Virus record (IMG/VR): IMGVR_UViG_3300035670_000684
Span: 1-36,761 of that record
DNA length: 36,761 bases
Origin: a virus
Strand: one strand, 5' to 3'
This document shows positions 6,683 to 12,871 of this stretch, one piece after another. The notes under the pieces were generated by a model. That model searched no databases. It saw only the letters and a program-made list of their open reading frames with translations, and had not been told where the DNA came from. The position numbers and the translations under genes are program-made. Positions within the stretch are counted from its first letter, which is position 1, and the number at the start of each line of letters is the position of its first letter.

Positions 6683-7491
6683 TAGTCAGCCTCCCTGAAC
6701 TTACTATTATTTAATTCTTTTTTATTATTATTTCTTTCTAAGCATATTGCTTGATATTGTTCTAATGTTCGAATATTATCTTCTAAATTTCCTAAAGCCA
6801 TTTTTTCTATATATCCCCAATTCCTTCTATTCCTTTCAGTAGCTACTTGTATATATTTAATTATTAAATCTTCTGATATTCCATCTGTAATTAGTTTTTC
6901 AATCCTTTCAGCAATATGAGATGTTAATAATCCTATATTTTCTTGATATGCTTGTTCTGGTGTATATATCTTAGTAGCAGCAGAAGGATTATTGTCTTTT
7001 TTTATCTCTTTCTCTTTCTCTATATCTATCTCTTTCTCTATCTCTATCTCTGGTGGATTTTCGTCAGGACATGTTAAGGACATTTGTCCATTATCTTTTA
7101 ATAAATTTTGTTTTTCTTTATAAATATTAATTCTATAGTTTCTTTTTCTGTCTGCTTCTGAACTTGATTTACCTATAAAATTTTGAATATCCATCATGTA
7201 AATAATTCCATTGTCTAAAATTTCAATCATATCTAAATCTTTAAATATTTTTAATGCTTTTTCTACAATGCCTACATTATGATGTACTACTTGAGATAAC
7301 ATATTTGCATTGTAAGGAATCCTGTCTTTAAATATTAGTTTTCCATTTGACTTAAGACTTCTTAAATATAATTTCATCAAAATATCTGAATATAAATAAC
7401 CATCTGGCATGTTTTGTAGTAGAATCATTTCTTCGCTATTATAAAAATTTTCTTTTAATTTTAAATAATAGTATTTTTTTTCGTCTGACAT
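6682..7491 (-). CDS. Phage replisome organizer / DnaD-like
   Basis: 269 residues. Residues 1-120 match the phage replisome organizer N-terminal winged-helix domain (YYYLKLKENFYNSEEMILLQNMPDGYLYSDILMKLYLRSLKSNGKLIF...). A low-complexity acidic and basic linker (EIEIEKEIDIEKEKEIKK, about 147-165) leads to a DnaD-type C-terminal domain (about 178-255, YQENIGLLTSHIAERIEKLI...NRRNWGYIEKMALGNLE). Such proteins bind the lytic origin, often inside their own gene, and load the helicase made from the adjacent gene. It is distinct from the plasmid-type Rep at 11371-12123. Confidence 0.88.
   Translation of the reverse strand: MSDEKKYYYLKLKENFYNSEEMILLQNMPDGYLYSDILMKLYLRSLKSNGKLIFKDRIPYNANMLSQVVHHNVGIVEKALKIFKDLDMIEILDNGIIYMMDIQNFIGKSSSEADRKRNYRINIYKEKQNLLKDNGQMSLTCPDENPPEIEIEKEIDIEKEKEIKKDNNPSAATKIYTPEQAYQENIGLLTSHIAERIEKLITDGISEDLIIKYIQVATERNRRNWGYIEKMALGNLEDNIRTLEQYQAICLERNNNKKELNNSKFREAD
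7005..7051 (-). repeat. Low-complexity TCTCTTTC/TATC repeat in organizer gene
   Basis: A run of TCTCT(T/A)TCT units within the linker-coding part of the replisome organizer. It encodes alternating Glu, Ile, Lys. It is pyrimidine-rich on one strand and could be a slippage-prone tract or part of the lytic origin. Confidence 0.55.
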
Positions 7492-7506
7492 AATTCACCT
7501 CTTTAT

Positions 7507-7533
7507 TTGGGGCTTTGTGTTTCAAAGCCCCAA
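7507..7533. terminator. Perfect 11-bp hairpin between operon genes
   Basis: TTGGGGCTTTG (7507-7517), loop TGTTT, CAAAGCCCCAA (7523-7533). It is GC-rich and very stable, but in the minus-strand transcript no U-tract follows (AATAAAGAGG). It is more likely an intercistronic processing or stability hairpin, or a weak attenuator, between the DUF2303-like gene and the organizer. Confidence 0.6.
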
Positions 7534-7540
7534 TAAATTT

Positions 7541-8254
7541 TTAAGCTAAAATCTTTACGTTTGTAAATCCTGAAAGTTCCTTTTCAAGATATGCTTTAAT
7601 TCTTAGCATAGCAGCAAGTCTCCATTCTCCACCGTCAGCTTCAAATAATGCAGCACTTGGACCATCTTTCATTCTGAATACAAACTTACTTTCCGGCTGT
7701 TCAACCTCAATAAAAGTTCTGAAAGGAATAAGTGTTACAGGGTTAGGCACTATAACTTCTCCAACTGAAGCAATACCTGTCTTTGCAATAACACTTTGAC
7801 TAATACCATTGTCACCTGTTGTCTTTACATTTTCTTCCTTGATTGTTCCAATAACTTTGAGAACTGTATCTCTATCAAGATTTTTTAAGAAACAAGATTG
7901 AAGCATAATATTAAATTTTTCAGTGTCCATAAAACTATCAAGAGTAATTTTAGGTGTAATTGCATTACATTTGATGTACATATGTCTTTCAGCATCAACA
8001 TTATAGTTTGACATTACAGTTACGGACGATTCTGAATTAACAAGAATTATTATTTCAGTCAAAAGACTAATTTTATCTGGATTTACCTTTATATAATCCA
8101 CTAATCCTGTCAAAGTTGATATTTGAATAGGTTTAACTAATTTTTCATATTCTTTTATTTCAACAAGGCTTTTGTCTGAATAATCCTTTCCATTAATTTT
8201 AAATAGTTCAGGTTTATTTAATCCTACGATATACTGCAAAGCTTCTTTTATCAT
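7541..8254 (-). CDS. Conserved phage protein, DUF2303-like
   Basis: 237 residues with ribosome site GGGGGAA. The C-terminal part, LIPFRTFIEVEQPESKFVFRMKDGPSAALFEADGGEWRLAAMLRIKAYL, resembles the conserved ending of the DUF2303 (YfdQ) family. The N-terminal 130 residues are less distinctive. The gene sits between a replication-terminator-like protein and the replisome organizer, so a role in replication or recombination is likely, but its activity is not known. The family call is from memory of the motif. Confidence 0.55.
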   Translation of the reverse strand: MIKEALQYIVGLNKPELFKINGKDYSDKSLVEIKEYEKLVKPIQISTLTGLVDYIKVNPDKISLLTEIIILVNSESSVTVMSNYNVDAERHMYIKCNAITPKITLDSFMDTEKFNIMLQSCFLKNLDRDTVLKVIGTIKEENVKTTGDNGISQSVIAKTGIASVGEVIVPNPVTLIPFRTFIEVEQPESKFVFRMKDGPSAALFEADGGEWRLAAMLRIKAYLEKELSGFTNVKILA

Positions 8255-8277
8255 TTTAAATTCCCCCAGTTTTTTTA

Positions 8278-8646
8278 TTATTTAATATTTACAACTTTAC
8301 TTATTACAATAGGCTCTGTTACTTCTCCGGTATCATAATCAATTTGAGTTTGTCCTTGCATTGCGCCTTTTCTAAGTTCTTCAGCAACAACATGATTTCC
8401 GTCTTTTTCAATTGCTACCCTTGTTACAATTGGTCTTGTCGGTGCAATAACGCTCTTAACATTAAAACTAACATCAGTTATATCTCTTTCTTCATCAGGC
8501 TTAAACTCAAGTGTAATTACTACCTTCCTTTTCTTTTTTGCATCAGTATTAAGATCCAAAATATTGTTGTAAACTCTTTGAATTTCAATATCTGCCCTTT
8601 CTACCAAAGCACCTCCAGCTATGTTTGCAATGTTTACATTTTGCAT
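8278..8646 (-). CDS. Replication-terminator-like phage protein
   Basis: 122 residues from the ATG after AGGAGAT; a longer frame starts 17 codons upstream without a ribosome site. MQNVNIANIAGGALVERADIEIQRVYNNILDLNTDAKKKRKVVITLEFKPDEERDITDVSFNVKSVIAP is the pattern of a small family widespread in Firmicutes phages and often labelled replication terminator protein. That label is not well proven. Located upstream of the DUF2303-like and organizer genes in the same operon. Confidence 0.6.
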   Translation of the reverse strand: MQNVNIANIAGGALVERADIEIQRVYNNILDLNTDAKKKRKVVITLEFKPDEERDITDVSFNVKSVIAPTRPIVTRVAIEKDGNHVVAEELRKGAMQGQTQIDYDTGEVTEPIVISKVVNIK

Positions 8647-8750
8647 TGTTTTATCTCCTCTCTTATTTTTGGCATCACTAAATAAACCTTTTAACAAAAG
8701 CTTATTTAAAATTTATTTATTTAAAATTTGGGATAATTTATGTAAGGTAT

Positions 8751-9137
8751 TTAAGCGTTAACGCATTCCATTTCAAGTTCATAAACTGGTTCAAAAAATT
8801 GTTTTAAAATTTTCAATCCCCTTTCTGCTTTTTTTCTCAATGCATCAGAATCAATTCTTGGTTTTCTTCTAAAATTTTTATTATATTCTATTTCAATATC
8901 GAGCCATTCACGGCCACAAATATAATGTTCTTTTATTAAATATGCATCTTCTATATCTAAACATTCAAATGCTATATCTATTTCTTTAAGCTCAACATTT
9001 ATTTGGTCTAATAAATCTATATATTTTTTTAATATATCTGAATTAGGAGCAGTTTTTTCCAATCTACATATTTTTAAATTAAGCATAACAACTTGTTTTA
9101 ATTGCAATTTATATTTCTTTAGTTTTTCCTTAATCAT
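8751..9137 (-). CDS. Helical putative DNA-binding protein
   Basis: 128 residues with an AAAGGGG ribosome site. Residues 1-65 are a coiled coil; residues about 70-115 (EHYICGREWLDIEIEYNKNFRRKPRIDSDALRKKAERGLKIL) look like the sigma-like or DUF1492-type helix-turn-helix region seen in small phage regulators. It is the first gene after a TATAAT promoter (9164-9169) with three upstream repeats, so it probably heads the main replication operon. Regulatory function is inference. Confidence 0.55.
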   Translation of the reverse strand: MIKEKLKKYKLQLKQVVMLNLKICRLEKTAPNSDILKKYIDLLDQINVELKEIDIAFECLDIEDAYLIKEHYICGREWLDIEIEYNKNFRRKPRIDSDALRKKAERGLKILKQFFEPVYELEMECVNA

Positions 9138-9163
9138 TATTGATGCCCCTTTCGCTGAGTTCT

Positions 9164-9236
9164 ATTATAATATATCAAATAAAAATTACTCTGACAGTGA
9201 AAAAAACGGACAAATTTAGGACAAAAAACGGACAAA
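9164..9236 (-). promoter_or_regulatory. TATAAT promoter with three 11-bp-phased GGACAAA repeats
   Basis: A TATAAT (9169-9164, minus strand) lies just upstream of the gene starting at 9137, with no good -35 box. GGACAAA occurs at 9208-9214, 9219-9225 and 9230-9236, exactly 11 bp apart, that is about 51 to 79 bp upstream of the expected start. Repeats phased on one DNA face behind a promoter without a -35 suggest an activator site. Confidence 0.5.
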
Positions 9237-9238
9237 AA

Positions 9239-9442
9239 TTATATATTTTTATATTTATTAATGTTTGTAATGCTGTCTAATAGTGCATTTTCCAAATTTA
9301 CTATTTCTATCATTGTCTTATTTATTAAAAATAATAGCAAATTATTTATATAAAAATTTTTATTATCAATAGTTTTAAGAGTATAGTAAATAATGTCATA
9401 AAACCTTAGTTTATGACCTAAGTCGTTAAGTAGTCTATTCAT
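9239..9442 (-). CDS. Small hypothetical protein
   Basis: 67 residues, ribosome site AGGAGA. Hydrophobic and helical (FYINNLLLFLINKTMIEIVNLENALLDSITNI), no recognised family. It is the first leftward gene after the divergent control region facing the CI-like repressor, so it occupies the cro-like position, but no helix-turn-helix is evident. Confidence 0.5.
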   Translation of the reverse strand: MNRLLNDLGHKLRFYDIIYYTLKTIDNKNFYINNLLLFLINKTMIEIVNLENALLDSITNINKYKNI

Positions 9443-9541
9443 AGTGTCTCCTATTAAATTTAATTCCCTAAGATAAAAATTATTTATAAAAAATGATTCT
9501 AATAATAATATAAAAAATATGATATTATCTAATAATAAGTA

Positions 9542-9578
9542 TTGATAAACAGTTGCCTATATGGTAACAGTTTATCAA
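9542..9578. promoter_or_regulatory. 37-bp operator between divergent genes
   Basis: Arms TTGATAAACAGTTGCC (9542-9557) and GGTAACAGTTTATCAA (9563-9578) form an inverted repeat with two mismatches around TATAT. The heptamer AACAGTT is also directly repeated within it. A second pair, TCTAATAATAA at 9498-9508 and 9528-9538, lies beside it. Position between the leftward early genes and the repressor gene makes this the likely lysogeny operator. Confidence 0.7.
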
Positions 9579-9629
9579 AATTTCAACATAAAAACAACAT
9601 ATTTATACATTTTTTTGGAGGAATTTTTT

Positions 9630-9983
9630 GTGATTTCAAAAGGTGAAAGACTAAAAACAATACGTGAAAAAGCTAACATTCGTCAAGTAGACCTTGCACA
9701 AATGCTTTCAGTAAATAGAGCACTCGTTTGTCAGTGGGAAAAAAATAAAAAATGTCCTTCTAACGAAATGTATTCTAAGATATCAAAATTATTGAATACA
9801 AATCCACTCTATCTTATGGGACTAACAGAACTAACAGAACCACTTATAGAAGTAGAAATTGATGGATATCAAATAATGACTTCAAATAATTTAGATATAA
9901 ATAAAATTAAAAAAATTTTACATTTATTAGATAATGAATATGATGAAAAAGATTTAAATGAAAAAATTAACAATATTCTTTGA
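9630..9983 (+). CDS. CI-like XRE repressor
   Basis: 117 residues starting at GTG eight bases after GGAGG; a longer frame from 9561 would begin inside the operator and is unlikely. Residues 5-60 are an XRE helix-turn-helix (GERLKTIREKANIRQVDLAQMLSVNRALVCQWEKNKKCPSNEMYSKISKLLNTNPLYLMG). The C-terminal half has no S24 peptidase motif, so release would not be by self-cleavage. It reads rightward, divergent from the early genes, with a strong operator in front, so it is the best lysogeny repressor candidate. Confidence 0.75.
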   Translation: MISKGERLKTIREKANIRQVDLAQMLSVNRALVCQWEKNKKCPSNEMYSKISKLLNTNPLYLMGLTELTEPLIEVEIDGYQIMTSNNLDINKIKKILHLLDNEYDEKDLNEKINNIL

Positions 9984-10170
9984 TATATTTATTATTAATT
10001 AAGTCTATTAATTCGTTTGTATCATTATAATCATCAATAAATTTGTCTGGAATATCAAATTCAATGTTTTTTTTGTTTATTGGTATAATTCCAATGATTG
10101 TAACTGTCTGTTTTACTAAATTTTTGGCTATAAAATTTATAGTATCATTTAAAATAATATTTACACGCAT
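9967..10170 (-). CDS. Small hypothetical protein
   Basis: 67 residues from the ATG after AAGGAGCAATATA; nine further upstream codons lack a ribosome site. Alternating hydrophobic strands (RVNIILNDTINFIAKNLVKQTVTIIGIIPINKKNIEFDIPDKFIDDY) suggest a small beta protein. Its end overlaps the repressor gene tail by 17 bases in convergent orientation. Function unknown. Confidence 0.5.
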   Translation of the reverse strand: MRVNIILNDTINFIAKNLVKQTVTIIGIIPINKKNIEFDIPDKFIDDYNDTNELIDLINNKYIKEYC

Positions 10171-10243
10171 TATATTGCTCCTTATAACTGAAATCATTTA
10201 TATCAAACACATTTTATATGAATTTTTTAAATTATAAAAGGGT

Positions 10244-10837
10244 TCATTTTTTTGACCTACTTATATTTACCAATTTAATAAATCTTTTCAATGAACCAAT
10301 TTTTCTTTGTAATCTTTTTTTAGCAGAAATTATAGATGAATAACTCAAATTTTCTTTCTTAGCTATATCTGATATATTTTTTCCTTCTCTAAAATCCTCT
10401 ATAAGTTGTTTATCTCTCATTGTTAATTGATTTTCTAAAATAGACAACATTAAATGAGATGTTACATATGTACCATTTTTTAACTGTGTTATTGTATTTG
10501 ATAAATCATTAATGTTAAGTTTGAATATATAAGCAGATGCACCATTTTTTAGACATTCGTAAATTTGTTTTCCATTTAAATAGTTTGCAGATAATACAAT
10601 AATTACAGCTTCAGTTTCGTTTACTATTGATTTGATAATTTCTATTCCTTCCCACTCTTTTCCGTTCAGATTCAAATCAACTAAAATATAATCAAATTTA
10701 TTTTTTTTAATACTTAATATTGCATCATTTTTATTATTAACAGCTTCTGTGATATATTTATCATGTTCATTTAGCATTGTTTTAACCAAATCCACAATAT
10801 GCATATCATCCTCTATATGTAATACTTTTATTGCCAT
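10244..10837 (-). CDS. Orphan two-component response regulator
   Basis: 197 residues. Residues 1-120 are a receiver domain: HIEDD (acidic pocket, about 7-11), YILVDLNLNG with the phosphorylatable Asp near 54, VIIVLSAN (switch Ser/Thr position) and YIFKLNI with the conserved Lys near 106. Residues about 130-190 are a LuxR or sigma-region-4 type helix-turn-helix (LTMRDKQLIEDFREGKNISDIAKKENLSYSSIISAKKRLQRKIGSL). All receiver residues are present, so it can probably be phosphorylated by a host kinase; no kinase gene is in the window. It lies in the lysogeny region, which suggests a link between host signals and phage control. Confidence 0.82.
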   Translation of the reverse strand: MAIKVLHIEDDMHIVDLVKTMLNEHDKYITEAVNNKNDAILSIKKNKFDYILVDLNLNGKEWEGIEIIKSIVNETEAVIIVLSANYLNGKQIYECLKNGASAYIFKLNINDLSNTITQLKNGTYVTSHLMLSILENQLTMRDKQLIEDFREGKNISDIAKKENLSYSSIISAKKRLQRKIGSLKRFIKLVNISRSKK

Positions 10838-11029
10838 TTTTACTACTACCTACCTAACTTTTTAGTACATTTAAAAGAATATTTTACAAATATATTATAC
10901 ATAATATATTTAAATATACAACATAAATGTAATTTTAAATTTACAGTTTGTAATATAAAATTTTACGATATGCAAATATATGTCTTTGATATAACTTAAG
11001 TTTATAATTAAACTATGTTGAGGTGTAAA
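10838..11029. other. Divergent AT-rich control gap
   Basis: Very AT-rich region between the leftward response regulator and the rightward XRE gene. A TATAAT lies at 11003-11008 in front of the XRE gene, with no clear -35 box. Probably holds both promoters; no clean operator palindrome seen. Confidence 0.4.
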
Positions 11030-11365
11030 ATGTTAGATATTAATAAGCGCCTTATAGCTTTAAGAGAGTCTCGAAATATTACTCGAACTAAAATATATAA
11101 ATATATTGCGGTTACAAGACAAACTTATAATGCATATGAGACTGGTAAAGCATCACCTTCATTAGAAAAATTAGTAAAAATTGCTGAATTTTACAATGTT
11201 AGTTTAGATTATTTAGTTGGTCGCTCCCCTCTGGAGTGGGATTCTACAATTACATATCAACAAATAGATTTAGCTAAATATATAATGTCGTGCAACTTAG
11301 AATATAACGATATTAAAAGTATATTTATAGCTATTAAAAATTCTATTAATAAATTTAATTTATAA
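11030..11365 (+). CDS. XRE-family regulator
   Basis: 111 residues from the ATG after GAGGTG; five extra upstream codons lack a ribosome site. Residues 3-65 are an XRE helix-turn-helix (KRLIALRESRNITRTKIYKYIAVTRQTYNAYETGKASPSLEKLVKIAEFYNVSLDYLVGRS). The C-terminal part is short and helical, without a peptidase domain. It converges on the Rep gene, ending six bases from it, and may regulate plasmid replication or the neighbouring response regulator. Confidence 0.75.
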   Translation: MLDINKRLIALRESRNITRTKIYKYIAVTRQTYNAYETGKASPSLEKLVKIAEFYNVSLDYLVGRSPLEWDSTITYQQIDLAKYIMSCNLEYNDIKSIFIAIKNSINKFNL

Positions 11366-11370
11366 ACTCA

Positions 11371-12123
11371 TTAACTATCTAAATTAGCATAAAACTTCTC
11401 ATAATAATCTTCACTATATTCTCTCTGTTCAAAATTTGCATATTGAGGTATATTACTATTTTTTGTATTATTTCTAAGTAATGGAATTGGTCTTTTAACA
11501 CTTACACAATGAATAAACCAAGACAAAGGATTCTTTTCGTCTTGAGCAAAGTCCTTATACTTACTCCAATTTGAAATATACTCATTAATGGTTTCAATAT
11601 CTGATTTTTTTAATAAGTTTTTAACTACAGTTTCAGAAGTTTTTTGACCTACTGCAGTTTCAATTTTTACAGTTAGTTCTTCCACACACACAGTTTTTTC
11701 TATTGTGTGTGTATTATTAATTGTATTATTAATAATTGTATTATTATCTTTGACTTTTTCGTCAATAGGGGTATTGATTTTTTTGTCATTAGGGTAATGA
11801 TTATTTTCACAAGAGGTATTGATTTTTTTATCAATAGGGGTATTGTTAATATAAATACGTCTCTCAATAATTTCTTTTCCCCTATAAACTAATTGAGTTG
11901 TAATATAACCTTTTTTTTCTAAATGGCTGATCCATCTGGATACTGTTTCTTTTTTTGTATCGTATAATTCAGCGAAATAATTATTTGTTGCCCAGCAATA
12001 TCCTTTTTCGTTAGCAAGAGCTGTTAATTCTCCGAATAATAACTTTTCATTAGCTTTCAATTCTTTATCATACCTGACGTTAGCTGGTATTATTGCATAA
12101 TAATTTTTGTGTAATTCTGACAT
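11371..12123 (-). CDS. rep: Plasmid-type replication initiator (HTH_36 / DnaD-like)
   Basis: 250 residues. Residues 5-95 are a winged helix of the HTH_36 type (NYYAIIPANVRYDKELKANEKLLFGELTALANEKGYCWATNNYFAELYDTKKETVSRWISHLEKKGYI) found in plasmid and phage initiators. Residues about 93-125 are a repeat-encoded spacer (TPIDKKINT, PNDKKINT, TPIDEKV); residues about 140-215 are a DnaD-like helical part. Initiators whose origin iterons lie within the coding spacer are known from RepA_N-type plasmids, and the DNA here has such repeats. Expression looks controlled by an antisense RNA and a folding leader (12124-12345). This would serve prophage-plasmid replication, separate from the lytic organizer. 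Confidence 0.75.
   Translation of the reverse strand: MSELHKNYYAIIPANVRYDKELKANEKLLFGELTALANEKGYCWATNNYFAELYDTKKETVSRWISHLEKKGYITTQLVYRGKEIIERRIYINNTPIDKKINTSCENNHYPNDKKINTPIDEKVKDNNTIINNTINNTHTIEKTVCVEELTVKIETAVGQKTSETVVKNLLKKSDIETINEYISNWSKYKDFAQDEKNPLSWFIHCVSVKRPIPLLRNNTKNSNIPQYANFEQREYSEDYYEKFYANLDS
11684..11845. other. oriV: Candidate plasmid origin: iterons, AT block and hairpin inside rep
   Basis: Three elements follow each other. First, a 9-bp hairpin ACACACACA (11684-11692) / TGTGTGTGT (11704-11712). Second, an AT-rich block with TTGTATTATTA at 11721-11731 and 11736-11746 plus a near copy. Third, four iteron-like units about 22-24 bp apart: TCAATAGGGGTATTG (11762-11776), TCATTAGGGTAATGA (11786-11800), a degenerate AAGAGGTATTG (11811-11821) and TCAATAGGGGTATTG (11831-11845). 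The perfect units are themselves short palindromes. Iterons beside an AT-rich unwinding region are the standard theta origin layout. Confidence 0.6.
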
Positions 12124-12184
12124 TAAAAATTCCTCCTACGTATTTTTGTGGAGGATAAAAAACTTTTTAAAATGTATAAAACCA

Positions 12185-12213
12185 TTGATATTTTTCGCAG
12201 ATAAGTATATAAT
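12185..12213 (+). promoter_or_regulatory. Promoter of the antisense RNA
   Basis: TTGATA (12185-12190), spacer of exactly 17, TATAAT (12208-12213). It points against the rep transcript, inside the rep leader. Expected start about 12220. Confidence 0.7.
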
Positions 12214-12219
12214 ATATTT

Positions 12220-12299
12220 ATCTTAATACGTTAAGGCTTTATACGTTCCCTTTGATTCTCAGGCGGCCAAACCAATGAATCATAGGGGATTCGTTTTTT
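12220..12299 (+). ncRNA. Antisense RNA controlling rep (countertranscript)
   Basis: A transcript of about 80 nt is defined by a near-consensus promoter (12185-12213) and an intrinsic terminator ending at six T (12294-12299). It is fully complementary to the rep leader. It has two stem-loops: CTTAA-TACG-TTAAG (12222-12235), and the terminator hairpin CCCTTTGATTC (12248-12258) / GAATCATAGGG (12277-12287) with a GC-rich 18-base loop. In the target strand that loop reads ATTGGTTTGGCCGCC, with a UUGG U-turn as in plasmid copy-control RNAs. Seen directly: promoter, terminator, complementarity. Inferred: the regulatory role. Confidence 0.65.
12244..12299 (+). terminator. Terminator of the antisense RNA
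   Basis: Stem CCCTTTGATTC/GAATCATAGGG with one mismatch, extended by weaker pairs and ACG/CGT next to the run TTTTTT (12294-12299). Confidence 0.65.
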
Positions 12300-12351
12300 A
12301 TCCAATATTTATTACTAAACGTTCTTTAATATTTCCAAATGTATTGCTCAC

Positions 12352-12407
12352 ATTTTATACTAATTTTATAATTTTGTCAATGTTGCCATTAGGTTAACTT
12401 TTAATGG
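12352..12407 (-). promoter_or_regulatory. rep promoter with adjacent inverted repeat
   Basis: Minus strand TTGACA (12380-12375), 17-base spacer, TAAAAT (12357-12352). Just upstream, CCATTA (12386-12391) and TAATGG (12402-12407) flank a centre that includes GTTAAC, a possible operator. The predicted start near 12345 gives a leader of about 220 nt before rep. Confidence 0.65.
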
Positions 12408-12421
12408 TAAAAGTATACTTT

Positions 12422-12592
12422 TTATATATTAGAATTATTTTTCATATACTCATTAAAGTTTGTTTCTGTTATTCTCCATTCTTTGCCAACTTTAAATGCT
12501 TTTATCTTACCTTCTCTAATCCATTTGGTAACTGTTATTTGAGGAACTTGTAAACTCTCAGCTACTTGTTTTACAGTAAATATTTTATCCAA
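12422..12592 (-). CDS. Excisionase-type helix-turn-helix protein
   Basis: 56 residues starting at TTG nine bases after AGGAGG, which is why it is easily missed. The protein DKIFTVKQVAESLQVPQITVTKWIREGKIKAFKVGKEWRITETNFNEYMKNN is a complete MerR/excisionase-type (HTH_17) DNA-binding domain. It lies upstream of rep in the same direction, with the rep promoter downstream of its stop, and divergent from the small RNA promoter. Probable regulator of rep, of the small RNA or membrane-protein unit, or of recombination direction. Confidence 0.75.
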   Translation of the reverse strand: MDKIFTVKQVAESLQVPQITVTKWIREGKIKAFKVGKEWRITETNFNEYMKNNSNI

Positions 12593-12613
12593 AAAAATCA
12601 CCTCCTATCTAAT

Positions 12614-12685
12614 ATATTATCATATATTATCATATGTTGCAATATATAATTAATTTGTTATTATATATTATTTTATGTTGCAATA
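12614..12685. repeat. Direct repeats in divergent promoter region
   Basis: ATATTATCAT is repeated in tandem at 12614-12623 and 12624-12633. The 12-mer TATGTTGCAATA occurs at 12633-12644 and 12674-12685, 41 bp apart, the second copy covering the -35 box of the rightward promoter. These look like operator sites for the HTH protein encoded next door or for Rep. Confidence 0.6.
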
Positions 12686-12706
12686 AGTTTTAATATATGA
12701 TAGAAT
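12678..12706 (+). promoter_or_regulatory. Promoter of small RNA
   Basis: TTGCAA (12678-12683), 17-base spacer, TAGAAT (12701-12706). Start expected near 12712, giving the RNA described next. Confidence 0.55.
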
Positions 12707-12711
12707 TATAG

Positions 12712-12830
12712 ATGTACCGAAAATTAAAAGAGTCGATGCGCTAACATCGACCCAGAAGGAGGATAAATTTAATCGGCTGATTAGTGCTCTACCCTGCCCA
12801 CAGATAATTATATCATATCCTCTGTGGGTT
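12712..12830 (+). ncRNA. Small two-hairpin RNA with exposed GGAGG
   Basis: Predicted RNA of about 120-130 nt. It has a perfect hairpin GTCGATG-CGCTAA-CATCGAC (12732-12751), a single-stranded AGAAGGAGGATAAAT (Shine-Dalgarno-like, with no ATG, GTG or TTG at the right distance), and a second perfect stem CCCACAGA (12797-12804) / TCTGTGGG (12821-12828) followed by TTT then an A/T mixture. It may be a free small RNA that uses the AAGGAGG to bind mRNA, or a leader for the membrane protein 40 bases downstream. No known family recognised. Confidence 0.45.
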
Positions 12831-12871
12831 TCAAAAAATATTTTATTTTAAATCCAAAGGAGGAATTTTTT

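Larger units (their letters stand above)
12124..12345 (-). promoter_or_regulatory. rep mRNA leader with two exclusive structures
   Basis: In the leftward transcript, TCCTCC (12155-12150) can pair with the rep Shine-Dalgarno GGAGGA (12136-12131) over a 13-base loop and block translation. Upstream, GGATAAAAAAC (12303-12293) is perfectly complementary to GTTTTTTATCC (12163-12153) over 11 bp; this second pairing uses part of the anti-Shine-Dalgarno arm, so both cannot form fully at once. The 5' arm lies inside the region covered by the antisense RNA. The likely logic is: arm pairing leaves rep on, antisense binding removes the arm and rep turns off. Confidence 0.6.

Noticed and set aside
9561-9629. 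Longer N-terminus for the CI-like repressor
   Set aside because: It would start within the operator and has no ribosome site; GTG at 9630 follows GGAGG.
12775-12850. Short hydrophobic peptide from a CTG codon (toxin-like)
   Set aside because: Would need a rare CTG start at poor spacing; the sequence is better explained as RNA structure.
12824-12871. Upstream start for the membrane protein
   Set aside because: It begins inside the 3' arm of a hairpin without a ribosome site; the ATG at 12872 has AAAGGAGG.
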